In this document: positions 1-6,353 of the stretch, piece after piece
How the letters are laid out: each line of letters starts with the position of its first letter
Position numbering within the stretch: position 1 is the first letter of the stretch
Assembly: GCA_003979035.1 (NCBI GenBank)
Contig: RXOA01000081.1
Coordinates: 1 to 19,048 of the forward strand
DNA length: 19,048 nt
Source of the DNA: Candidatus Bipolaricaulota bacterium
Lineage (GTDB): Bacteria; Bipolaricaulota; Bipolaricaulia; UBA7950; UBA9294
Direction of reading: 5' to 3'
Made by a program: the position numbers and the translations under genes
The notes under the pieces: generated by a model
Told to the model about the DNA's origin: nothing
What the model saw: the letters and a program-made list of their open reading frames with translations, nothing else
The model's database searches: none

Positions 1-889
1 AACCACAGGTCATCCCCTAGCTTTTCAACGCTAGTGGGTTCGGTCCTTCATGTACGATCAAGTACACTTCAACCTGCCCATGGCTAGTTCACCTGGCTTC
101 GGGTCTACGTCAGGTCACTTGTCGCCCTATTAAGACTCGCTTTCGCTACGGCTCCACCTCATCGGCTTAACCTTGCGACATAACGTAACTCGCCGGCTCA
201 TACTGCAAGAGGCATGCGGTCACACCAGATCGGCGCCCCGAAGGGCAATGGATCTCAGTGCTCCCACTGTCTGTAAGCAAGTGGTTTCAAGTTCTATTTC
301 ACTCCCCTCCCGGGGTGCTTTTCACCTTTCCCTCGCGGTACTAGTTCACTATCGGTCAGTTGGAGATATTTAGCCTTGGAAGGTGGTCCTCCCAGCTTCA
401 CGTCGAATTTCTCGTGTTCGGCGCTACTCAAGCACGCAACCGAGGTAGCTCAACCTTTCGTCTACGGGACTATCACCCTCTGCGGTCGTCCTTTCCAGTG
501 ACTTTACGGACTGTTCGACTAGATCTTGCTTTTAACCCCGCCCATCACAGCATTGATGAGACGTTGCGGCTTACAACCCCGAAACTGCAACGGATGCAGC
601 CTTACACAGCTTCGGTTTAGGCTCTTCCCGTTTCGCTCGCCACTACTAAGGGAATCTCGTTTGATTTCTCTTCCTCCGGTTACTGAGATGTTTCACTTCA
701 CCGGGTTCGCTGAACGCACCTACTTATTTCGGTACGTTCTTCCATGGCTTCACCATGGAGGGCACTCCCATTCAGAAATCCCCGGATCAATGCCTGCTTA
801 GCGGCTTCCCGAGGCTTATCGCAGCTAGCCACGTCCTTCATCGCTCCCAACTGCCAAGGTGTCCACCACTTGCCCTTACTACGCATGTG
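1..889 (-). rRNA. rrl: 23S ribosomal RNA, 5' part (runs off window start)
   Basis: Read on the minus strand, the segment aligns by eye with the 5' third of bacterial 23S rRNA. The first bases line up one-for-one with the E. coli 5' end; GTGGTGGACACC then GATGAAGGACGTG lies near 830-870, and GAAACATCT and GGCGAGCGAAACGGG follow. The GTTGAAAA loop equivalent to E. coli G745 lies near position 29, so the window ends around E. coli position 775. It is about 115 nt longer than E. coli up to that point, mostly in the variable helices of domain I (about 480-625 here), where other bacteria are also longer. No intron or intervening sequence is evident. The 5' end at 889 is an alignment estimate, good to a few bases. 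No 16S rRNA or tRNA lies upstream; the next gene is ksgA. Confidence 0.97.
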
Positions 890-908
890 TTGCACACACT
901 CTATTCAC

Positions 909-947
909 TTGTCAAAGAACCATTCGCTCTGCGCTTGTTAAGGCGCA
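909..947 (-). promoter_or_regulatory. boxB/boxA-like antitermination site ahead of 23S rRNA
   Basis: In transcription order there is a small hairpin (TGCGC / GCGCA, 8-nt loop, 930-947) and then GGTTCTTTGACAA (positions 909-922). The second element resembles the rRNA boxA consensus (TGCTCTTTAACA). The pair lies between the promoters and the 23S 5' end, where a NusA/NusB-type antitermination site would be expected. The motif match is seen; the function is inferred. Confidence 0.5.
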
Positions 948-954
948 ATCGACA

Positions 955-984
955 ATTTTAACACCAACCCGGACGCTGTGTCAA
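955..984 (-). promoter_or_regulatory. 23S rRNA promoter P2 (proximal)
   Basis: A perfect -35 TTGACA (979-984) and -10 TAAAAT (955-960) are separated by 18 bp, or 17 bp if the -10 is read as TTAAAA. Transcription would start near 948, about 60 nt before the mature 23S 5' end and just ahead of the boxB/boxA-like site. Confidence 0.7.
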
Positions 985-1012
985 CTGCGTTTTGGGAGGT
1001 GTAACGGGCGAA

Positions 1013-1041
1013 ACTTTAGCACAGGCTGCCAGGCATGTCAA
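1013..1041 (-). promoter_or_regulatory. 23S rRNA promoter P1 (distal)
   Basis: A perfect -35 TTGACA (1036-1041), a 17-bp spacer and -10 TAAAGT (1013-1018) lie between the ksgA stop codon and the 23S gene. With P2 this makes tandem rRNA-type promoters 57 bp apart, as is common for rRNA transcription units. A weak GCGCT/AGCGC hairpin with no T-run just after ksgA (about 1091-1105) may only partly stop read-through from the upstream operon. Confidence 0.7.
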
Positions 1042-1111
1042 GGGATTTCGAAGCGGTTTTCTCGCCCGCGACTGAACTGCCTAATTGTTGGCGCTTTCCG
1101 AGCGCGGCTTC

Positions 1112-1960
1112 CTATCCTCGGAAATCGAGACTTGCCGCAATTCGGTCGAGTTCCTCAAGGGTGAGGGTTTCGCCTCGTCGTCCCGGGTCGATTCCCACCG
1201 ACTCGAGAAACGCTTGCGTGCTTTCGCCGTAGATCGTCTTCAGCGCCGTTCGCAGTGTCTTTCGCCGCATGCCGTACGCAGCCCGAACCACGCGTTCGAA
1301 CGACTCGAAAGTTCGATCCGAAATCGGCGGATGATCGAGATCGATCCGCCACAACGTCGAGTCGACTTCGGGGATCGGATAGAAAGCGCCGCGTGAAACG
1401 TCACGGATCGGACGGACCCTTCCCGCACGTTGAAGTAGGACTCCGAGGATCGAACCGCCGTGGCCGGGGCTTGCCGCGACTTTCCTTGCTACCTCGCGCT
1501 GCGTCAGGAACACGCCCGACCGGAATGACGCGCGATGTTTGAGGAACCAGCCGAGGATCGGCCCGGTGATTCGGTACGGGATGTTCCCGACCACAAAGAG
1601 CCCTTGGGAGGAACTCTCCGCCGCCCAACCTCGAGGATCAACGTCAAGGATGTCCCGATCAAGAATCTCAACGTGCGCGCGGTCGGCAAACGACTCGCCA
1701 AGGCCGGCCGCCAGCCGATGGTCGATCTCCACGGCGACCACGCGATCGGCGCACTCCGCGAGAAGCTCGGTGACCGTCCCCAGGCCGGGCCCGATTTCCA
1801 GCACGCAACTCGGGCGATCCTGCAGCACCTCCTTGCCAATCGCGTCCAGCGTCGCAGGATCGGCAAGGAAGCTCTGTCCGAGTCGTTTGCTGGGCCTTAC
1901 GCCGTACAAGGCAAGCATGCTGCGGATCCTTGCCGGCGACGTCAGCCGTTGATCAGTCAC
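1112..1960 (-). CDS. ksgA: 16S rRNA (adenine1518/1519-N6)-dimethyltransferase KsgA/RsmA
   Basis: Predicted SAM-dependent enzyme that dimethylates two adjacent adenines near the 3' end of 16S rRNA late in 30S assembly. The 282-aa length is normal. SAM motif I is LEIGPGLGT (54-62), the catalytic motif is GNIPY (125-129), FYPIPEVDS lies at 193-201 and RRKTLRTAL at 222-230. The start is GTG at 1960 inside the end of the hydrolase gene (8-nt overlap). It is preferred because the N-terminus aligns with the long KsgA forms of the B. subtilis type, in which an x-IR-x(5)-YG stretch precedes KxLGQ-FL. An internal ATG at codon 15 has a better Shine-Dalgarno (AAGGA, 8 nt away) and cannot be excluded. It is the last gene of the minus-strand chain and sits directly upstream of the 23S rRNA unit. 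Confidence 0.95.
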   Translation of the reverse strand: MTDQRLTSPARIRSMLALYGVRPSKRLGQSFLADPATLDAIGKEVLQDRPSCVLEIGPGLGTVTELLAECADRVVAVEIDHRLAAGLGESFADRAHVEILDRDILDVDPRGWAAESSSQGLFVVGNIPYRITGPILGWFLKHRASFRSGVFLTQREVARKVAASPGHGGSILGVLLQRAGRVRPIRDVSRGAFYPIPEVDSTLWRIDLDHPPISDRTFESFERVVRAAYGMRRKTLRTALKTIYGESTQAFLESVGIDPGRRGETLTLEELDRIAASLDFRG

Positions 1961-3743
1961 TCCGGGCCACGACCCATTCCGTCACCAGATCGACAATCCG
2001 CGGATCGATCGGCGAGTCCAGATGCCGGTACGTGAGGTTCGGCTCCTCTGGGTGGTACCGCATCAGATGATTCAGATCCTCCACCTTGACCGATGTCAAA
2101 TCGGCGACACCAGCCTCGGAGAGGATGTCATGCAATCGATCGGACTCCTCGACCGGAACCTGCAAGTCCTTGTCTCCGTTGATCGTCAGCACGGGGATGC
2201 GAACCAGTCCCAGAATCGCCTCGCTGTCCGCGAGATAGTGTTGCCGAAGCCACGAGAGCCCGACCACGCCGCCGCTGAGAGCCCCGATCTGCTCGTCCGA
2301 CATGAACGGCAACTCCGCACGCAGGGACTCGATCGTGTAGTCACGCCACTCTCCGGAGGAGTTGCGTACGAAGTCCAGGTAGATTCCTTCCTGTTCCAGC
2401 GCAAGGTCGACCTGCTGTTGCGTGCCCCCCTGCGCGCGAAGGAGCGTCTCGACTTGCCGTAGGGTAATTTCGTCCAACCCGCTTGCCCCTCCAGCGAGCA
2501 GAACCATTCCGCCAAGCGCCGGGTCCCGTTCGACAGCAGCAAGCTCCGCCACCAGGTAGGCTCCCTCGCTATGGCCAATGAGAAATAGGCGCTCAGGATG
2601 AATCCATGACATCCCTCGAAGAACGCTCAGAGCAGCTTCCGCATCCGCTAGCAGGGTCTCTCTCGAGGCGAGCGGAAGAACTCCTTCGCTTTGCCCGACA
2701 CCCCGCTTATCGTAGCGCAGGCTCGCCACACCCTGAGCTGCCAGCTCCTCAGCCAATCGATCGAACAGGCCAAGTTCCATGACGACGTCGCCTGTTGCGA
2801 GATCGACAGCGTTGCTGTTGCGGTCGAGAGGTCCGGATCCGTGCACGAAGAGCACCGCCGCACCGTTGGGTTCGGCGGGAACCGCGAGCGTTCCGGCAAG
2901 GCGGACATCTCCGCTGTCAAAGAGGATTTCCTGCTCCAATCCGGACACCGGAGTCGCCGCCTCCGTTTCGCCGGAAGCGATTCGCTCAAACCCCTCGGGC
3001 AACACACCGGCATCATACGCCACGACCCGTTGAGCGGGGTTGGCCATTCCCACCAACCGCCCATCCATCTCATACAGGGTCATCGAGAAGTCTCCGAACT
3101 GAAGCGCATAGCTGATCACATCTCGCATCCCGCCTTCGACGGCGATCCTTGTCGGCTGGGGATCACCAACGGAGGAAGGAAGGGCGAGAAGAGCCTGCGG
3201 TATTGCGGCCGAGAACGTGGTGGGGATTAGGCCGGCGCGAATGCCCGCATGAAGCAACACCAGATGGCTCATGAAGTTGTTGTCGATGACGACGAAGCCG
3301 CCGTTCATCGGAACCGTCGCCGATTGCTGCACTTCGCCGATCTTGACGGTCATCGCGAAGCCTTCGACTCTGGTCTGCCCCCAGATCACCTGCTCGACAC
3401 CTGCTCCTTCGGAGGCGATCTGATACGAGATCGGGAGGAATGCTTGGTCAAGGAGGTACTGCTGCCCGATCGAAACGTCCGCCGCTCCGCTGTGAAGCGA
3501 AACCTGAGACAGCAACAGGTACCCTTCGATGTCCGAGTAGAGAAGCGTGTACGACTCCTCAACGATTGGCGTGCCGCCCACTTCGGTGATCCAGGTCGCT
3601 TCGTCAACCTTCCGCTGATCCGCGTTCTCTTCCTGAACCACTTCGGACGGCCCAACAGCCTCCTCCGCAGTTCGCCCGCCGAGAAGCAGTCCGGCAAGCA
3701 CGGCAATCGCCAGCAATCCCAGCAACCACATCTTGTTGCTCAT
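1953..3743 (-). CDS. Membrane-anchored alpha/beta hydrolase with extra N-terminal domain
   Basis: Predicted serine hydrolase (esterase or peptidase-like) facing the outside of the membrane. Residues 6-23 form a hydrophobic signal or anchor. Residues about 45-265 are a beta-rich domain I cannot name, and the alpha/beta hydrolase domain spans about 270-590. Visible catalytic features are the oxyanion segment HGSGPLD (301-307), the nucleophile elbow GHSEG (390-394, Ser392), the probable acid Asp524 in NGDKD and the probable His559 in DLNHL. YDKRGVGQSEG (344-354) is typical of the dienelactone-hydrolase/S9-like branch. ATG at 3743 has a GAGG Shine-Dalgarno. It lies 13 nt after the ABC permease gene and overlaps ksgA. 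The substrate is unknown; the neighbours suggest a secreted role linked to the transporter, which is inference. Confidence 0.85.
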   Translation of the reverse strand: MSNKMWLLGLLAIAVLAGLLLGGRTAEEAVGPSEVVQEENADQRKVDEATWITEVGGTPIVEESYTLLYSDIEGYLLLSQVSLHSGAADVSIGQQYLLDQAFLPISYQIASEGAGVEQVIWGQTRVEGFAMTVKIGEVQQSATVPMNGGFVVIDNNFMSHLVLLHAGIRAGLIPTTFSAAIPQALLALPSSVGDPQPTRIAVEGGMRDVISYALQFGDFSMTLYEMDGRLVGMANPAQRVVAYDAGVLPEGFERIASGETEAATPVSGLEQEILFDSGDVRLAGTLAVPAEPNGAAVLFVHGSGPLDRNSNAVDLATGDVVMELGLFDRLAEELAAQGVASLRYDKRGVGQSEGVLPLASRETLLADAEAALSVLRGMSWIHPERLFLIGHSEGAYLVAELAAVERDPALGGMVLLAGGASGLDEITLRQVETLLRAQGGTQQQVDLALEQEGIYLDFVRNSSGEWRDYTIESLRAELPFMSDEQIGALSGGVVGLSWLRQHYLADSEAILGLVRIPVLTINGDKDLQVPVEESDRLHDILSEAGVADLTSVKVEDLNHLMRYHPEEPNLTYRHLDSPIDPRIVDLVTEWVVARSD

Positions 3744-3756
3744 GGTGACCTCGTTT

Positions 3757-4473
3757 CTACTTCCATCGTGTCAGGATCTGCTCGCGGCGGAATAGCCTGA
3801 TCGCGAAGTACATCACAGCAACGCAGGCAACCACCAGCACACCGCCCTCAAGAATGATCAGCCTCAGATCGACCAACGTCTTGCTGCTGCTGTAGACGAC
3901 CAGCGGAATGATGCCCGGAAGGATGGCGAGACTTGAGAATTGATAGGCGGCTCGCGCGTCGCTCGCCCGAGACGAGACGATCATCGTGATGCCAACCGAA
4001 AACAGAGCAAGGAGCGGCGACAGGCCGAAAATCGACGCCAGCCACGGCGCCGTCAGCGTCTGCAGCGGGACACTTCCCACCAACAGGCGGATGATGCCGA
4101 GGAACGCGCCGAAGCTGATCCAGTTGACGACAAGTGCCGGAATGACGCTCGCCAGGGCCTTGCCGAGGAACAGCTCGAGATCGGAGATCGGCGTGGCCAG
4201 AAGCGGCTCAAGAGTCGTCTGCTCCTTCTCGCCAACGATCGAGTAGACGGCAATCGCCAGCGGGATGATCGCCGGCAGCAGCAGAAAGTACATCAGGCTA
4301 GTGTTGAACAGGATGATTTGCCCAACGGGGTCGTCGGCGCCGTCACCAAGAGTGATCATGTACACCGACGTTGCGACCAGAATGACGGGAAGGAAGATCA
4401 CGCCGAACAGCACCATCTTGTTGCGCATCGACTCACGCCACTCCTTGAGGAGCAGGACCCTAAGACGATTCAT
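3757..4473 (-). CDS. ABC-2 type transporter, permease subunit
   Basis: A 238-aa membrane protein with about six hydrophobic segments (roughly 21-40, 55-80, 105-130, 141-165, 178-195, 206-225). The cytoplasmic stretch EKEQTTLEPLLATPIS (82-97) is the hallmark of ABC-2 export permeases of the NatB type (usual form GEKExGTLExLLxTPxS). The N-terminal LLLKEWRE and RNK elements are also typical. It would pair with the ATPase encoded just upstream, with which it overlaps by 14 nt, to form an exporter. The substrate cannot be read from sequence; relatives export Na+, antibiotics or peptides. Confidence 0.9.
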   Translation of the reverse strand: MNRLRVLLLKEWRESMRNKMVLFGVIFLPVILVATSVYMITLGDGADDPVGQIILFNTSLMYFLLLPAIIPLAIAVYSIVGEKEQTTLEPLLATPISDLELFLGKALASVIPALVVNWISFGAFLGIIRLLVGSVPLQTLTAPWLASIFGLSPLLALFSVGITMIVSSRASDARAAYQFSSLAILPGIIPLVVYSSSKTLVDLRLIILEGGVLVVACVAVMYFAIRLFRREQILTRWK

Positions 4474-5377
4474 CGTTGGCCTCCATCAGATCGAGGTACA
4501 TGTCCTCCAGCGATACGCGCAGTTCGGTCACGAATTGCACGTCGGCGCCAAGCTCGACAAGACGTTTGACGAGCGCGGGGTTCTCGGCTTCCGGATCGTC
4601 GAGCGAGACGACCAGCCGTTCGTCCACAACGTCGATGTGCTTGACGAACGGCAGATCGACTTGGTTTTCGATGCCTGCGCGGTAGTTCGCCAGATGAACC
4701 ACGGTTCGGCGACCGTACATCTGCTCTCGTAGCTCTTGGGGGCGCCCGGTGGTGATCAGCCGGGTCTTGAACAGCGCCACACGGTCACACAGTCGATCCG
4801 CCTCGTCGAGGTTGTGCGTGCATAGGAAGATCGTGCGTTCATCGGACCGAAGCGTTTCGATCAGATCGCGCACCGTTTTCGCCGCCTCCGGATCGAGACC
4901 GGCCGTCGGCTCATCCAGAAAGAGAATCTCCGGCTCGTGCAGCAAGGCGCGGGCGATCGCCAGTTTCTGGCGCATCCCCTTGGAATAGCTCCCCGCCGGC
5001 GCAGCACGCCGCTCCCACAGGTCGAACAGCTTGAGATACCTCTCCACCTGCGCCATCGGCTCCGCGATTTGGTAGAGCCGAGCGAAGAACAGCAGGTTGT
5101 CCTGCGCCGAGAGTCGGCGATACAACCCCGGGGTTTCCGTCAGCACACCGACTCGACGCCGAATGCTTCGATTGTGTATTCCCAGCTCGTTGCCGGCAAT
5201 CGTCGCCTCGCCCGAAGTGGGAGCAATCAGTGCCGCCAGCATGCGGACCGTCGTTGTCTTGCCGGCTCCGTTTGGGCCGAGGAAGCCGAACACTTCCCCT
5301 TTGTCCACGTGAAGGTCAAGGGAATCGACCGCAGTCAATGCGCCAAACCGCCGGGTGAGATTCTGCGTTGTGATCAT
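4460..5377 (-). CDS. ABC transporter ATP-binding protein (ABC-2 exporter)
   Basis: A 305-aa nucleotide-binding subunit. Walker A is GPNGAGKT (34-41), the signature is YSKGMRQK (131-138), Walker B and D-loop are ILFLDEPTAGLD (151-162), and the switch His188 lies in LCTHNLDEAD. The Q-loop position reads LTETPGLY, so the usual glutamine is replaced, as often seen in NatA/CcmA-like exporters. Residues about 215-305 form the C-terminal domain common in this subfamily. It starts with ATG at 5377 overlapping the preceding gene as ATGA, which implies translational coupling. It powers the permease encoded next. Confidence 0.93.
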   Translation of the reverse strand: MITTQNLTRRFGALTAVDSLDLHVDKGEVFGFLGPNGAGKTTTVRMLAALIAPTSGEATIAGNELGIHNRSIRRRVGVLTETPGLYRRLSAQDNLLFFARLYQIAEPMAQVERYLKLFDLWERRAAPAGSYSKGMRQKLAIARALLHEPEILFLDEPTAGLDPEAAKTVRDLIETLRSDERTIFLCTHNLDEADRLCDRVALFKTRLITTGRPQELREQMYGRRTVVHLANYRAGIENQVDLPFVKHIDVVDERLVVSLDDPEAENPALVKRLVELGADVQFVTELRVSLEDMYLDLMEANDESS

Positions 5378-5610
5378 CGGTGATCCTCGAACCGCGACGT
5401 CTCGATCTGGCGGCGCAGGCGATCCTCGCGCGATTCGGACTTGATCGTCTCCCCACCCGCCGTTGAGGCATCTTCGACGGACGAAGCTTTCCTCCCCGCC
5501 TTGATCAGCCCGAGACGCTTGGCCGCATGTTTCAGGTTCAGGCTATAGCCCAGGCCGAAGGCGCGCGGGGTGAACCATCGCGCCTCGTCGCTCCAGAAAC
5601 TCAGCTTCAT
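5374..5610 (-). CDS. Small DUF5808-like protein
   Basis: A 78-aa protein I do not recognise by function. An aromatic-rich start is followed by FTPRAFGLGYSLNL, which resembles the short DUF5808 motif (F-x-P-x-R-F-G-x-G-x-x-x-N) from memory of the family. The C-terminal half is charged and probably disordered. The start is ATG 5610, chosen over the ATG 12 nt upstream. It has a good GGAG Shine-Dalgarno 6 nt away and overlaps the GNAT stop as ATGA, the same coupling as at its own 3' end with the ATPase. No membrane segment is visible. The conserved coupling argues it is a real gene working with the transporter. Confidence 0.75.
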   Translation of the reverse strand: MKLSFWSDEARWFTPRAFGLGYSLNLKHAAKRLGLIKAGRKASSVEDASTAGGETIKSESREDRLRRQIETSRFEDHR

Positions 5611-6146
5611 GTCTCGCTCCATTCCGAATCGAGAATCGCCATCATCAGCGTATCGTGGAACCCACCGTGGCGGAAATAGGACTCTCGTTCGATTCCCTCA
5701 AGAACGAACCCAAGCTTCTCATACATCGCTTGCGCTCGCTTGTTGAACGAGAAGACCCGAAGTCCGACGCGGTGCAGGTTCAACTCGTGAAACGCGTAAT
5801 CGATGAGCAGCCTTCCCGCTTCCGTCCCATATCCCTTCTCCCGGCTCTCAGGGTCGCCGATCATGATCCCGAACTCCGCCGAGCGATCGAATCGGTTGAT
5901 CCTGTGCAGCCCGCAGTTGCCGATATGCATGTCGCCATCTTTGAGCACGATCGCCAAGGAGAACGAAGACGGATCCCCGTATTGGTTCTTCAGCCACGAT
6001 CGTTCCTGCTCGAGCCCCATCGGGAGCCGGCGATCCAGGAACACAATCAACTCGGGGTCGTTGATCCATGTCATGCACAGACCAAGATCCGCTTCACCCA
6101 ACGGCCGCAAGTACAGCCTGTCTCCAATCAAGAACGGCGTCTGCAT
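5607..6146 (-). CDS. GNAT family N-acetyltransferase (RimJ/RimL type)
   Basis: A 179-aa acetyl-CoA-dependent acetyltransferase. It opens with the RLYLRPL strand typical of the RimJ/RimL branch. The acetyl-CoA binding segment EKGYGTEA is followed by a helix, and the late motif has the familiar N-x-R-A-x-x-x-Y-E-K-x-GF pattern. The start is ATG 6146, not the in-frame ATG at 6191, because GGAGG lies 7 nt upstream and the protein then begins at the conserved strand. The acceptor could be a ribosomal protein N-terminus, an amino acid or a small molecule. It is first in the chain feeding the ABC exporter, so self-protection by acetylation is possible but unproven. Confidence 0.88.
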   Translation of the reverse strand: MQTPFLIGDRLYLRPLGEADLGLCMTWINDPELIVFLDRRLPMGLEQERSWLKNQYGDPSSFSLAIVLKDGDMHIGNCGLHRINRFDRSAEFGIMIGDPESREKGYGTEAGRLLIDYAFHELNLHRVGLRVFSFNKRAQAMYEKLGFVLEGIERESYFRHGGFHDTLMMAILDSEWSET

Positions 6147-6219
6147 GCCATGTCCTCCAGATCGAATCCGCCTGCAAAGAGCGTACCCCATTCACGTCCG
6201 GCCACAAGTTTCGTCGTGC

Positions 6220-6248
6220 ATTTTGTCGCTGACCGCCGTCGACGGCAA
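6220..6248 (-). promoter_or_regulatory. Candidate promoter of the GNAT-ABC-hydrolase-ksgA operon
   Basis: -35 TTGCCG (6243-6248), a 17-bp spacer and -10 CAAAAT (6220-6225), each matching four of six consensus bases. It would give a leader of about 65 nt before the GNAT start. It is the best match in this gap, but modest. Confidence 0.35.
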
Positions 6249-6295
6249 ACCTGCCAACGCCCCCTGGTCTACCGCACTCCGCCTCAGGTGAAGAC

Positions 6296-6323
6296 GCGGG
6301 CCCGCCGTGATGGGCGGACCCGC
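6296..6323 (-). terminator. Terminator-like hairpin after the pyrophosphatase gene
   Basis: Two 11-nt arms (6296-6306 and 6313-6323) pair around a 6-nt loop with one internal mismatch. The hairpin is very GC-rich and begins about 30 nt after the hppA stop. In the minus direction it is followed by GTCTTC rather than a real T-run, so it is an imperfect intrinsic terminator. Its position between two minus-strand operons supports the role. Confidence 0.55.
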
Positions 6324-6353
6324 ATCGATAGATTCACACTCCAGCTCCAACTG

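Noticed and set aside
480..625. Extra length in 23S compared with E. coli, considered as an intervening sequence or intron
   Set aside because: It falls in the variable domain I helices, where Bacillus-type rRNAs are also longer, and the flanking core matches on both sides.
173..1040. Several short open frames on both strands over the left end
   Set aside because: They lie inside or just upstream of the 23S rRNA gene, lack ribosome-binding sites and show no protein-like motifs.
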